DNA from: Burkholderiales bacterium
GTDB taxonomy: Bacteria; Pseudomonadota; Gammaproteobacteria; Burkholderiales; SG8-41
DNA length: 64,000 nt
Reading direction: 5' to 3'
Assembly: GCA_019635015.1 (NCBI GenBank)
Contig: JAHCAG010000014.1
Location: 1-64,000 of the forward strand
Shown here: positions 33,055-40,843 of the stretch, piece by piece
Layout of the letters: every line of letters begins with the position of its first letter
Position numbering within the stretch: position 1 is the stretch's first letter
Notes under the pieces: model-generated
What the model saw: only the letters and a program-made list of their open reading frames with translations
Told to the model about the DNA's origin: nothing
The model's database searches: none
Position numbers and translations under genes: made by a program

Positions 33055-33818
33055 GCGCGCACCTCTTGATTAAGCTCGTCCTTGATACGCTCGTGTTTGA
33101 CGGTGTCCGGGAGCGTGATCGCGCGGAAAACCTCGTCGAGTTTGCCTTCCGGCGAACGCGCCTTCAGTTCCGCCGGCGTGCCGCTGGCGACGATGCGGCC
33201 GCGGTCGATGATGATCACGCGCGAACAGGCCGCCTCGACCTCTTCCAGGATGTGGGTCGAGAAAATCACCACCTTGTTTTCGCCGAGGCGCTTGATCAGG
33301 CCGCGCACCTCGTGCTTCTGGTTGGGGTCGAGACCGTCGGTCGGTTCGTCCAGGATCAGCACATCGGGGTCATGGATCAGCGACTGCGCGAGGCAGGTGC
33401 GGTGTTTGTAGCCTTTGGACAGCGTGTCGATCGACTGGTAGAGCACGTTCTCGAGGAAGCACAGCTCGACCGCCCGGTGCACCGCGCGCTTGCGCGCATC
33501 GCCCTGCAGCCCGCGCAGTTCGGCGCAGAAATTGAGGAAGCCGTTTACCGTCATGTCGGCATACCCGGGGGCATTCTCGGGGAGATAACCGATCAGGCGT
33601 TTTGCCGCGATCGGATCCTCGACCATGTCATGGCCGCCGACGGTGATCCGGCCCGATGTGGGCGGGTAATAGCCGGTGATCATGCGCATCGTGGTTGATT
33701 TACCGGCGCCATTGGGGCCCAGGAACCCCAGCACTTCCCCGCGCTCGACGCTGAATGACACATCATTCACCGCCAGTTTCGGGCCGAAGGCCTTTACCAG
33801 GTGTTCGACGTTGATCAA
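33051..33818 (-). CDS. ABC transporter ATP-binding protein (GldA-like)
   Basis: A 255-residue ABC ATPase: Walker A GPNGAGKST (about 34-42), signature LSKGYKHR, Walker B DVLILDEPTDGLDP and H-loop IFSTHILEE, all intact. The MRMITGYYPPTSG and YLPENAPGYADMTV segments place it with GldA/ABC-2 ATPases. It is the first gene of a four-gene operon with permease, GldG-like and DUF4340 proteins. In gliding bacteria such genes support motility, but in Betaproteobacteria without the other gld genes this is probably an exporter for an envelope component. Confidence 0.9.
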   Translation of the reverse strand: MINVEHLVKAFGPKLAVNDVSFSVERGEVLGFLGPNGAGKSTTMRMITGYYPPTSGRITVGGHDMVEDPIAAKRLIGYLPENAPGYADMTVNGFLNFCAELRGLQGDARKRAVHRAVELCFLENVLYQSIDTLSKGYKHRTCLAQSLIHDPDVLILDEPTDGLDPNQKHEVRGLIKRLGENKVVIFSTHILEEVEAACSRVIIIDRGRIVASGTPAELKARSPEGKLDEVFRAITLPDTVKHERIKDELNQEVRA

Positions 33819-33893
33819 TGCCTCTCTCCGTTCCGGTGCGCGTCCGTTCCGCGGCTGCGCGTTTTTTGTGGCCTGTTAGATTGGGCAGGCGCG

Positions 33894-33924
33894 AAAAAAT
33901 TCAAGCTTTCGCACCGCAAAGCTT
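33894..33924 (-). terminator. Putative terminator downstream of tRNA-Thr
   Basis: On the minus strand a 7-bp stem AAGCTTT / AAAGCTT (33924-33918 and 33909-33903) with an 8-nt loop is followed two bases later by six T residues (33899-33894). It lies about 100 bp beyond the tRNA 3' end, the right place to end its transcript. Confidence 0.6.
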
Positions 33925-33954
33925 CACCGCTCACCCGTCTCCGGGTGATCAAAC

Positions 33955-33986
33955 ATAACCCATTGATTATATTGGATTATTTTTAC
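33955..33986 (-). repeat. AT-rich IHF-like motif, copy 5 (diverged)
   Basis: Diverged copy between the tRNA and its putative terminator. Outside the core it differs from the family, yet 33968-33956 on the minus strand still reads AATCAA TGGG TTA, an exact WATCAANNNNTTR match. Confidence 0.6.
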
Positions 33987-34025
33987 TTTCCGCCGATTGC
34001 TGAAGTTCCTTTGCGCCGGCGGCGG

Positions 34026-34101
34026 TGGTGCCGACAGTCTGAATCGAACAGACGACCTACCGCTTACAAGGCGGTTGCTCTACCAACTGAGCTATGCCGG
34101 C
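34026..34101 (-). tRNA. tRNA-Thr (anticodon UGU)
   Basis: A 76-nt cloverleaf read on the minus strand. The acceptor stem pairs GCCGGCA with TGTCGGC, D-arm GCTCAGTTGGTAGAGC, anticodon stem ACCGC/GCGGT around the loop CTTGTAA (anticodon TGT), T-loop TTCGATT, and an encoded CCA end at 34026-34028. It stands alone, not next to tRNA-Tyr, tRNA-Gly or tuf as in many Proteobacteria. Confidence 0.96.
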
Positions 34102-34111
34102 GCGAGCCCGG

Positions 34112-34117
34112 ATTATA
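34112..34117 (-). promoter_or_regulatory. -10 hexamer of the tRNA-Thr promoter
   Basis: A consensus TATAAT on the minus strand, 10 nt before the mature tRNA 5' end and followed by the GC-rich stretch CCGGGCTCGC, as expected for a stringently controlled stable-RNA promoter. No good -35 hexamer is visible. Confidence 0.55.
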
Positions 34118-34180
34118 ACGCCTCGGTGCAGGGCGGGCCCCCTATAATTGCCCGCTGTTCAATCAACGGAAACACCCGGC

Positions 34181-35044
34181 ATGACTCCCGTCGGAATCAT
34201 CGGTTGCGGCCTGATGGGCAGCGCCTGCGCGGCGCGCCTCAAGGCCGCCGGCATCACCGTCACCGGCTACGACATCGACCCGGCAAAAGCCGCTGCGCTG
34301 GGCGGCACGCCCGCGGCATCGATTGCCGACATCGCCCGCGGCAGCCGCACCGTCGTACTCGCCGTTTTCAGCACCGACCAGGTGGAGAACGCGACCGACG
34401 CCCTGCTCGCCGCGCTGCCGGCGGAGGCACCGCCACTGACCGCGGTCTGCGTCAGCACCTGCGACCCGGACCGCATCGCGGCACTGGCCGCGCGGCTTCC
34501 CGCCGACCGCCTGCGCTTCGTCGAAATGCCGGTCTCCGGCACCAGCGAGCAGACGGCCCGCGGCGACGCGCTGGGCCTGGTCGGCGGCGATCCGGCCGCA
34601 GCCGATGCGATCAAGGAGGTGCTCGACGCGATCTGCCCGCGCCGCCACCACCTCGGCGCCGCCGGCAACGGCGGCCGCGCCAAACTCGCGATCAACCTGA
34701 TCCTCGGCGTCAACCGCGCGGCGCTGGCCGAAGGCCTGGTCTTCGCCGAACGCATGGGCCTGCCGCTGACGCCCTTCCTCGCGGTGGCGCGCGACTCGGC
34801 CGCCTACTCGCAGATCATGGACATCAAGGGCGACAAGATGATTGCCGGCGACTTCACGCCGCACGGCAAGATCGCGCAGACGCTGAAGGATTTCAGATTG
34901 ATGCTGGAACAGGCGGAAAAGCTGCGGCAGGGACTGCCGCTGGCCTCGACCTACACCGGCATCGTCGAAGGCTGCATGCAGGCCGGCGAGGCTGAACTCG
35001 ACAACGCCGCGGTGATCAGGGAGATCCGCCGGCGCGGCGGTTGA
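34181..35044 (+). CDS. NAD(P)-dependent beta-hydroxyacid dehydrogenase family protein
   Basis: A 287-residue relative of the dehydrogenase at 2749-3648. It starts MTPVGIIGCGLMGSACAARL, with the Rossmann GCGLMG, has the substrate motif EMPVSGTSEQ, and the catalytic lysine in GRAKLAINLILG. I use the ATG at 34181; an in-frame TTG at 34148 is unlikely because it lies within a TATAAT (34143-34148) that may be the -10 of this gene. It stands alone and ends in a strong terminator; the substrate is not predictable. Confidence 0.87.
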   Translation: MTPVGIIGCGLMGSACAARLKAAGITVTGYDIDPAKAAALGGTPAASIADIARGSRTVVLAVFSTDQVENATDALLAALPAEAPPLTAVCVSTCDPDRIAALAARLPADRLRFVEMPVSGTSEQTARGDALGLVGGDPAAADAIKEVLDAICPRRHHLGAAGNGGRAKLAINLILGVNRAALAEGLVFAERMGLPLTPFLAVARDSAAYSQIMDIKGDKMIAGDFTPHGKIAQTLKDFRLMLEQAEKLRQGLPLASTYTGIVEGCMQAGEAELDNAAVIREIRRRGG

Positions 35045-35050
35045 ACATAA

Positions 35051-35079
35051 AAAACGGCGCGGGATTACCGCGCCGTTTT
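35051..35079. terminator. Bidirectional rho-independent terminator
   Basis: Perfect 12-bp stem AAAACGGCGCGG / CCGCGCCGTTTT with a GATTA loop (35063-35067... loop bases 35063-35067), located between two convergent genes. The terminal A and T tracts serve both strands. Confidence 0.9.
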
Positions 35080-35096
35080 AATGCCCTGAAACAGGT

Positions 35097-36605
35097 TCAG
35101 GCTTTTTTCGCGACGAAGCCGTACGCCATGTTGGTCCGCCCCGGTCCCTCCTGCTCGTAGGTTTCCTTGATCTGCGCAACGCGGTCAACGATGATTTCAG
35201 CCTGCTGCTTCGGCGACACGTTGTACAGCCGCGCGTTGTTGCCGCCGAAGATGGCGTTTTTGACCGGGCCGTCGGCGGCGCCGAGCGGCCGGTAGCCGTA
35301 CTTCTTCTGCATGTCTTCCGGGATCTCCAGCCGGCGCAGTGCCTCGATCTGCCACTGCGGCGCGCCGGTCCACACCGCGTCAGTGCCCCAGACCACGTTG
35401 CTGCTGCCCAGACCCTTGATCAGGGTGCCCATGACAGCGGCGCCGAGACGCGGGTTGGCGGTGGTGGTCCAGGCGAAGAGCTGGCCGAGGTCGCCGTAGA
35501 CATTCTTGACGCCGTACTTCGCCGGAATATCGGCAAGATCGGTGACCCATTCGATGCGCCCGGTTTTCTCGAAATGTTCCCAGGCTGCTTTCGGCGCATT
35601 GGGCCCGGTCCAGCGCCAGCCCGAGTGATAGATGACGAAATTGAGCTGCGGCCAGTCCTTCGCCGCCTTGCCGACGTCGCGCACATCGGAGTATTCAAGC
35701 AGGTGCGGGAATTTCTGCTCGATCTGCGGCGGGAACAGCCCCTTGTGGATGCAGACGTTTTTAAGACTCGGATTGTCCCTGCTCCACTTCACCAGTTTTT
35801 CGTAGAACGGGTACATCACCTTCTCGTCGTCGAGACGGAACGGCCACTTCGACAGGTGCTTGTTGGTGTTGTCGCCGATGGTGTAGCCCTTCCAGGAGTC
35901 GGGCTTCAGCCGCATATGCTCCTCCTCGACCTTGTCCAGCCAGCCGGGGTGTCCCGGGGTGAAGATCGCATGCGAGAAGCTGCGCCGGGTGCCAGCCTCC
36001 TTGTTGATCTTCTCGCGCGCGGCGTACTTCATGTCGTTGGTCAGGAAGGAATAGGCCGGATCGACCGAGTAGGAGCCGCTGATGCAGCCGACCTTGGTGT
36101 CGCTGTCGAGGTAGATTTCCTTGAAGTAGTTGGGGAACTTCAGGTCGTCGATGGTCTGCTCTTTTTCGTTGAGCGACAGGTTCCAGCCCAGCTTCCCCAC
36201 CGTGGCGCGCTGCGCGACGAAGGTCTTGATCGGCGTGTCGTCACGCAGGAAATGGGTGTGCATGTCCATGATGAACTGGTTCTTCAGCGCCTTTGCCCGC
36301 TCGTTCGCCATCTCCGGCGTGGCAGCTTCGGCGCGGCTCACCATGTAGAGCGGACCATAGGTCTCGTTCATCGCGACAAAGGCCGCCGCCATGCCCGCCG
36401 CAGACTGGAAAAAACGCCGGCGGCTGACGCCCTGCTTCTTCGCCAGCTCGCCGCCGTACTGCTTGATGCGGGCCTCGAACTCGCGCTGCTTCTCGGTCTG
36501 CGGCGGCGGCATGTACTCGTCGCTGGACACACACTGCACGGGAATCGGGGACGGGAATATGGATTCTGCGGGAGCGACCTGTTCGAGTTCTTCCGGGCTA
36601 AGCAT
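35097..36605 (-). CDS. Tat-exported amidohydrolase family protein
   Basis: A 502-residue protein. Residues 61-66 are SRRRFF followed by QSAAGMAAAFVAMNETYG, a twin-arginine signal, but it sits behind a 60-residue hydrophilic N-terminal extension. The start is supported by AGGAGGAG upstream of ATG 36603-36605. The hydrolase part has the metal motif MDMHTHF (about 112-118), IYHSGWRW and VWGTDAVW, which fits an amidohydrolase-2 TIM barrel. Metal-dependent hydrolases with Tat signals are usually folded with their metal before export, and tatABC is encoded in this window. Substrate unknown. Confidence 0.82.
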   Translation of the reverse strand: MLSPEELEQVAPAESIFPSPIPVQCVSSDEYMPPPQTEKQREFEARIKQYGGELAKKQGVSRRRFFQSAAGMAAAFVAMNETYGPLYMVSRAEAATPEMANERAKALKNQFIMDMHTHFLRDDTPIKTFVAQRATVGKLGWNLSLNEKEQTIDDLKFPNYFKEIYLDSDTKVGCISGSYSVDPAYSFLTNDMKYAAREKINKEAGTRRSFSHAIFTPGHPGWLDKVEEEHMRLKPDSWKGYTIGDNTNKHLSKWPFRLDDEKVMYPFYEKLVKWSRDNPSLKNVCIHKGLFPPQIEQKFPHLLEYSDVRDVGKAAKDWPQLNFVIYHSGWRWTGPNAPKAAWEHFEKTGRIEWVTDLADIPAKYGVKNVYGDLGQLFAWTTTANPRLGAAVMGTLIKGLGSSNVVWGTDAVWTGAPQWQIEALRRLEIPEDMQKKYGYRPLGAADGPVKNAIFGGNNARLYNVSPKQQAEIIVDRVAQIKETYEQEGPGRTNMAYGFVAKKA

Positions 36606-36741
36606 GAAACTCCTCCTGGACCAGTGGATGGCTGAGCATGCGCCGCACGCGGCCGTTCGGAGACGGATTTTTGTTTAAAACGCGGCGTCACAGGAGTGTG
36701 CGACGCAGGCCGGGCGCTGTCAAACCGCGCCGCCGGCGGGC

Positions 36742-37167
36742 TTACTTGACGACCTGCAGGCGGGGCCGGCCGCCGGGCGCGGGTGAATCCGGCTTCGGAT
36801 CGTCAGGCTTTTCGGGGGACGATTGCATCCCCGGCGGCACGGTCGACTGGACCTGCGATTCCTCGGGGAAAAACAGGCCCTGTCCGTTCTCGCGCGCGAA
36901 AATGCCCTGCACCGCAGCTATGGGTATCGAACACTCGCGCGAGACGCCGCCGAATCTCGCCGAAAACTGGATCAGGTCCTGGCCGATGGTCAGCTTGTGG
37001 GTCGCGTCGTAGCTGAGGTTGAGCACGATCTCGCCGTTCCTGACATGCTCCATCGGAACGCGGGTGTTCTCGTCGATCTTCACCGACAGGTAGGGCGTGA
37101 AGCCGCTGTCGCAGGCCCACTCGTGGACGGCGCGGATCAGGTACGGCTTGGTCGAGCGTTCAGCCAT
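36742..37167 (-). CDS. sspB: ClpXP protease specificity-enhancing factor SspB
   Basis: A 141-residue adaptor that delivers ssrA-tagged proteins to ClpXP. The folded domain (about 1-110) begins MAERSTKPYLIRAVHEW and includes HVRNGEIVLNLSYDAT. A flexible Pro-rich linker follows, and the C-terminus RPRLQVVK matches the ClpX-binding tail of E. coli SspB (LRVVK). Placement directly downstream of sspA is the standard arrangement. Slightly shorter than the enterobacterial protein but complete. Confidence 0.95.
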   Translation of the reverse strand: MAERSTKPYLIRAVHEWACDSGFTPYLSVKIDENTRVPMEHVRNGEIVLNLSYDATHKLTIGQDLIQFSARFGGVSRECSIPIAAVQGIFARENGQGLFFPEESQVQSTVPPGMQSSPEKPDDPKPDSPAPGGRPRLQVVK

Positions 37168-37185
37168 CGGTGCGGCAAACCGCGC

Positions 37186-37785
37186 TTACTTGCGCATCAC
37201 CTTTTCGGATGCTGTCAGCGCGTCGATGTAGGCCGGCCGGCTGAACAGCCGCTCGGCGTATTTCATCAGCGGTGCGGCCTGCTTGCCGAGCTGGATGCCG
37301 TAGTGGTCGAGGCGCCACAGCAACGGCGCGACCGCCACGTCGAGCATCGAGAATTCCTCGCCCAGCATGTATTTCTGCTTGGCGAACACCGGCGCAATCT
37401 GGGTCAGCGAGTCGCGGATGGTCTGGCGCCCCTTGTCGGCCTGTTTCTGTGTGCCCTTCTCGATGGCGATGACATGGGAGAACATTTCCTGCTCGAAGCG
37501 GAACAGGAACAGCCGGGCGCGGGCGCGCATCACCGGATCAGCCGGCATCAGTTGCGGATGCGGGAAACGGTCGTCGATGTACTCGTTGATGATGTTCGAT
37601 TCGTAGAGAATCAGGTCGCGCTCGACCAGCACCGGAACCTGGTTGTACGGGTTCATCACCGCGAGGTCTTCCGGCTTGTTGAACAGGTCAACGTCGATGA
37701 TCTGGAAGTCCATGCCCTTTTCGTAGAGCACGAAGCGGCAACGCTGGCTGAAGGGGCAGGTGGTGCCCGAGTAGAGTGTCATCAT
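37186..37785 (-). CDS. sspA: Stringent starvation protein A (GST-fold)
   Basis: A 199-residue protein with a thioredoxin-like N-terminal domain (YSGTTCPFSQRCRFVLYEKG) and a helical GST C-terminal domain (GEEFSMLDVAVAPLLWRL). SspA is an RNA-polymerase-associated regulator induced by starvation and acid stress. Sits between petC and sspB on the minus strand, the conserved betaproteobacterial order. Two adjacent ATG codons open the gene; the first is used here. Confidence 0.95.
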   Translation of the reverse strand: MMTLYSGTTCPFSQRCRFVLYEKGMDFQIIDVDLFNKPEDLAVMNPYNQVPVLVERDLILYESNIINEYIDDRFPHPQLMPADPVMRARARLFLFRFEQEMFSHVIAIEKGTQKQADKGRQTIRDSLTQIAPVFAKQKYMLGEEFSMLDVAVAPLLWRLDHYGIQLGKQAAPLMKYAERLFSRPAYIDALTASEKVMRK

Positions 37786-37898
37786 GATGGTTTATCCGTA
37801 ACGGAGTAGCAGTTCAGTGGTTCGCAGTGGTCTGCGCCGGAGGAACAAAGGGCCGTGACACGGTCCGCGCGCACGGCCCCTGCCGGGATATCCGGGAT

Positions 37899-38663
37899 TC
37901 AGTGCACGTCCTTCCAGTATTCCTTCTTCAGCGCGTAGGCCAGCACAAAAAGCAGTCCGAGGAACAGCAGCACGAACATGCCGATGGTTTTGCGGTCATT
38001 GCGCACCGGTTCACCCATGAACACCATGTAGTTCACGAGGTCGGCGACCATCTGGTCATATTCGACTGCGCTCAGCTTGCCGGGTTTGTCGAGTTTCAGC
38101 GCCATCTCCGTCTTTTCGTAACCTGCCGCCTGCACCTTGCGCTCGGCCAGCACCTGTTCGCCCTGAAGCTCCCACAGCACATGCGGCATGCCGACATTGG
38201 GATAGACGGTGTTGTTCCAGCCGGTGGGACGCTCGGCATCGCGGTAAAAGCCGCGCAGGTAGCTGTAGAGCCAGTCGGCGCCGCTGCCTGCAGACGAGGC
38301 ACGCGAACGTGCGGTCACGCTGAGGTCGGGCGGGGCCGCGCCGAACCATTCCCTGGCATCGTTCGCATCCATCGCCACCCGCATCAGGTCGCCGACCTTG
38401 ACGCCGGTGAACACCAGGTTGTCGAGGATCTGCTGGTCCGACAGGCCGATGTCCTGGAGGCGGTTGAAACGCATGTAGTTCGCGCTGTGGCAGTTCAGGC
38501 AGTAATTGACGAAATGCCGGGCGCCGCGCTGCAGCGACGCCTGGTCGGTTTCATCGATCGGTGCGCGGTCCAGCTTGACGTCTGCGCCGGCGGCCAGCAC
38601 GAGGGCCGGCGCGAACAGCAGTGCAGCAATGAAAGTCTTGAATTTTTTCATTTTGTCGGCCAT
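37899..38663 (-). CDS. petC: Ubiquinol-cytochrome c reductase, cytochrome c1
   Basis: A 254-residue cytochrome c1 of complex III. MADKMKKFKTFIAALLFAPA is the signal sequence, heme-attachment CLNCH is at 55-59, and a C-terminal membrane anchor (MFVLLFLGLLFVLAYALKK) precedes the end. The likely heme ligand Met lies in NVGMPHVLW. I start at ATG 38661-38663, which overlaps the cytochrome b stop codon in a TGATG junction; the frame stays open upstream only because it runs through the petB coding region. petC feeds electrons to soluble cytochromes and the terminal oxidases. Confidence 0.96.
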   Translation of the reverse strand: MADKMKKFKTFIAALLFAPALVLAAGADVKLDRAPIDETDQASLQRGARHFVNYCLNCHSANYMRFNRLQDIGLSDQQILDNLVFTGVKVGDLMRVAMDANDAREWFGAAPPDLSVTARSRASSAGSGADWLYSYLRGFYRDAERPTGWNNTVYPNVGMPHVLWELQGEQVLAERKVQAAGYEKTEMALKLDKPGKLSAVEYDQMVADLVNYMVFMGEPVRNDRKTIGMFVLLFLGLLFVLAYALKKEYWKDVH

Positions 38664-40084
38664 CACATGGTCACCCGGTCCGGCTCCGGCTTGGTCTTGT
38701 CCATCACCGAATACCAGGGCATCAGCAGGAAGAAAGCGAAGTACAGCAGCGTGCCGATCTGCGAGATCACCGTGCCGACCGGAGTCACCGTCTGCACCCC
38801 GTAGTAGCCGAGAACGATGAAGTTGATCACGAAGATGGTCAGTGCAGCGCGGAACAGCGTGCCCTTGTAGCGGATCGATTTCACCGGGCTGCGGTCGAGC
38901 CATGGCAGCACGAAGAAAATAAGGGTTGACACACCCATCATGACCACGCCCCAGACCTTGGCGTCGAGCGCCAGCGGGCCGCCTTTCATCAGCACGACCA
39001 GGACCAGGCCGATCGCCGCGGCGGCAAGCTTGACGCGGCTGTCGCGCGCGGTGAGCCAGATCAGCACGACGTAGGCGGCGACGCCGATCGCCAGCACCAG
39101 CATGAACTCCTCGGTGATTGCGCGCAGGATCGAGTAATAAGGCGTGAAGTACCAGACCGGCGCGATGTGCGGCGGGGTTTTCAGCGGATCGGCGGGGATG
39201 AAGTTGTTGTATTCGAGGAAGTAGCCGCCCATCTCCGGCATGAAAAACACCACCGTGAAGAACAGGAACAGGAAGACCACGACGCCGACGATGTCCTTCA
39301 CCGTGTAGTACGGGTGGAAGGGAATGCCGTCGAGGGGGCGGCCCTGCTCGTCCTTGTGCTTCTTGATCTCGATGCCGTCGGGATTGTTCGAGCCGACTTC
39401 GTGCAGTGCCATGATGTGCGCCGCGACCAGCCCCAGCAGCACCAGCGGCAGCGCGATCACGTGGAAGGCGAAGAAACGGTTCAGCGTCGCATCCGACACC
39501 ACGAAGTCGCCGCGGATCCAGGTCGACAGGTCGGGCCCGATCACCGGCAGCGCATCGAACAGGTTGACGATCACCTGCGCCCCCCAGAAGGACATCTGGC
39601 CCCAGGGCAGGAGGTAGCCGAAGAACGCTTCCGCCATCAGGCACAGGTAGATCAGCATGCCGAAGATCCAGATCAGCTCGCGCGGCTGGCGGTAGGAGCC
39701 GTACATCAGGCCGCGGAACATGTGCAGGTAGATGACGACGAAGAACGCCGAGGCGCCGGTCGAGTGCATGTAGCGGATGAACCAGCCGCCGGGCACGTCA
39801 CGCATGATGTATTCGACGGAAGCAAATGCTTCGGCGGCCGACGGCTTGTAATGCATGACGAGGAAAATGCCGGTGACAATCTGGATCACCAGCACCAGCA
39901 TTGCCAGCGAACCGAAGAAGTACCAGAAATTGAAGTTTTTCGGCGCGTAGTACTGCGACAGGTGATCGCGCCACAGCGACATCAGCGGAAAACGCTGGTC
40001 AACCCAGGTCAGCACACCGCTGATCGGGGCGTTGAGCGGACCGGCGCCGCGGAACTGGACGGGTTCTTTAGGTGTAGCAGCCAT
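38663..40084 (-). CDS. petB: Ubiquinol-cytochrome c reductase, cytochrome b
   Basis: A 473-residue cytochrome b with about nine hydrophobic segments. The heme-b histidines lie in SVEYIMRDVPGGWFIRYMH and the later FFAFHVIALPLVLLG, and the Qo-site PEW-like motif appears as PVWYFTPYYSILRA, with Trp and Tyr in place of Glu-Trp as in many Proteobacteria. GYLLPWGQMSFWGAQV is a hallmark. Length and order with petA and petC are typical of betaproteobacterial complex III. It starts 7 bp after the petA stop codon. Confidence 0.96.
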   Translation of the reverse strand: MAATPKEPVQFRGAGPLNAPISGVLTWVDQRFPLMSLWRDHLSQYYAPKNFNFWYFFGSLAMLVLVIQIVTGIFLVMHYKPSAAEAFASVEYIMRDVPGGWFIRYMHSTGASAFFVVIYLHMFRGLMYGSYRQPRELIWIFGMLIYLCLMAEAFFGYLLPWGQMSFWGAQVIVNLFDALPVIGPDLSTWIRGDFVVSDATLNRFFAFHVIALPLVLLGLVAAHIMALHEVGSNNPDGIEIKKHKDEQGRPLDGIPFHPYYTVKDIVGVVVFLFLFFTVVFFMPEMGGYFLEYNNFIPADPLKTPPHIAPVWYFTPYYSILRAITEEFMLVLAIGVAAYVVLIWLTARDSRVKLAAAAIGLVLVVLMKGGPLALDAKVWGVVMMGVSTLIFFVLPWLDRSPVKSIRYKGTLFRAALTIFVINFIVLGYYGVQTVTPVGTVISQIGTLLYFAFFLLMPWYSVMDKTKPEPDRVTM

Positions 40085-40091
40085 GTTGTGT

Positions 40092-40685
40092 TCAGGCTCC
40101 CTTCGAGTCTTCGCCGATCAGGATGCGCGTGTCCGACAGGTAGGTGTGCGGCGGCACGACCAGGTTGTCGGGCGCAGGACGGTTCTTGTAGACGCGGCCG
40201 GCGAGGTCGAACAGCGAGCCGTGGCAGGGGCAGTAAAAGCCACCCTGCCAGTTGGGATCAAAAGCCTCGGCCTGCTTCGCGAACTTGTCGACTGGCGAAC
40301 AGCCAAGGTGGGTGCAAATGCCGACGACCACCAGGAATTCATCCTTGATCGCGCGGGTCGCGTTGGCCGCGTACGGCGGCTGCATCGGTTTTTTCGATTC
40401 CGGATCGGCAACATTGACATCATTGCTGCGGATGGTGTCGAGCATTTCCTTGGTGCGGCGTACCACCCACACCGGTTTGCCGCGCCATTCGACGGTGATG
40501 CGCTCGCCAGGCGCCAGCGCGCCGACATCGACTTCCACCGGCGCACCGGCGGCTTTTGCGCGTTCCGACGGCATCATGCTCGCCACGAACGGCACGGCGG
40601 CCGCGCCGGCCGCCACGCCGCCGGCGACCGTTGTGGCAGCTACCAGAAACTGCCGCTTACCCTGATCGGTATCTTTCTCGGACAT
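40092..40685 (-). CDS. petA: Ubiquinol-cytochrome c reductase, Rieske iron-sulfur subunit
   Basis: A 197-residue Rieske protein. The N-terminus MSEKDTDQGKRQFLVAATTV, followed by VAGGVAAGAAAVPF, is a Tat-like anchor, and the [2Fe-2S] ligands are CTHLGC (124-129) and CPCHGS (152-157). It accepts electrons from ubiquinol in complex III. First gene of the petABC operon. Export depends on the Tat system, whose genes lie about 8 kb away. A candidate promoter is at 40729-40758. Confidence 0.96.
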   Translation of the reverse strand: MSEKDTDQGKRQFLVAATTVAGGVAAGAAAVPFVASMMPSERAKAAGAPVEVDVGALAPGERITVEWRGKPVWVVRRTKEMLDTIRSNDVNVADPESKKPMQPPYAANATRAIKDEFLVVVGICTHLGCSPVDKFAKQAEAFDPNWQGGFYCPCHGSLFDLAGRVYKNRPAPDNLVVPPHTYLSDTRILIGEDSKGA

Positions 40686-40728
40686 GCCCGTAGTCCCCTT
40701 TGACCCTTGCGTCTGCGAAAAAGGGCAT

Positions 40729-40758
40729 ATTTTACACGCGGAGACCCGGAAAAGTTAA
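40729..40758 (-). promoter_or_regulatory. Candidate petA promoter
   Basis: On the minus strand TTAACT (40758-40753) and TAAAAT (40734-40729) are separated by 18 bp, 44 bp upstream of the petA ATG. Plausible sigma70 elements, otherwise unsupported. An AT-rich repeat copy (40769-40799) lies just upstream of the -35. Confidence 0.4.
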
Positions 40759-40768
40759 GCAGAAACTG

Positions 40769-40799
40769 AAAATATTCAATAATTTCATGTAGTTATAAG
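40769..40799 (+). repeat. AT-rich IHF-like motif, copy 6 (degenerate)
   Basis: Same overall composition and length as the other copies (begins AAAATATTCAATAA, ends TTATAAG), but the core has two mismatches to WATCAANNNNTTR. It sits immediately upstream of the candidate petA promoter, between petA and the tctE gene. Confidence 0.5.
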
Positions 40800-40843
40800 T
40801 ATCCACGATACTATTGCTGCCCGTGGCAGGGCCCGCGCCGGAT

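Noticed and set aside
29293..33818. Gliding motility function for the Gld-type operon
   Set aside because: Only the ABC-associated parts are present; no gliding-motor or secretion genes are visible, so an exporter role is the safer reading.
33819..34180. tRNA-Thr as an integration site for a mobile element
   Set aside because: No integrase, no duplicated tRNA 3' end and no phage-like genes in the region.
37899..39644. A 581-codon frame ending at the cytochrome c1 stop codon
   Set aside because: Its upstream part runs through cytochrome b in another frame; the real petC starts at 38663, where the signal sequence begins and the TGATG overlap with petB occurs.
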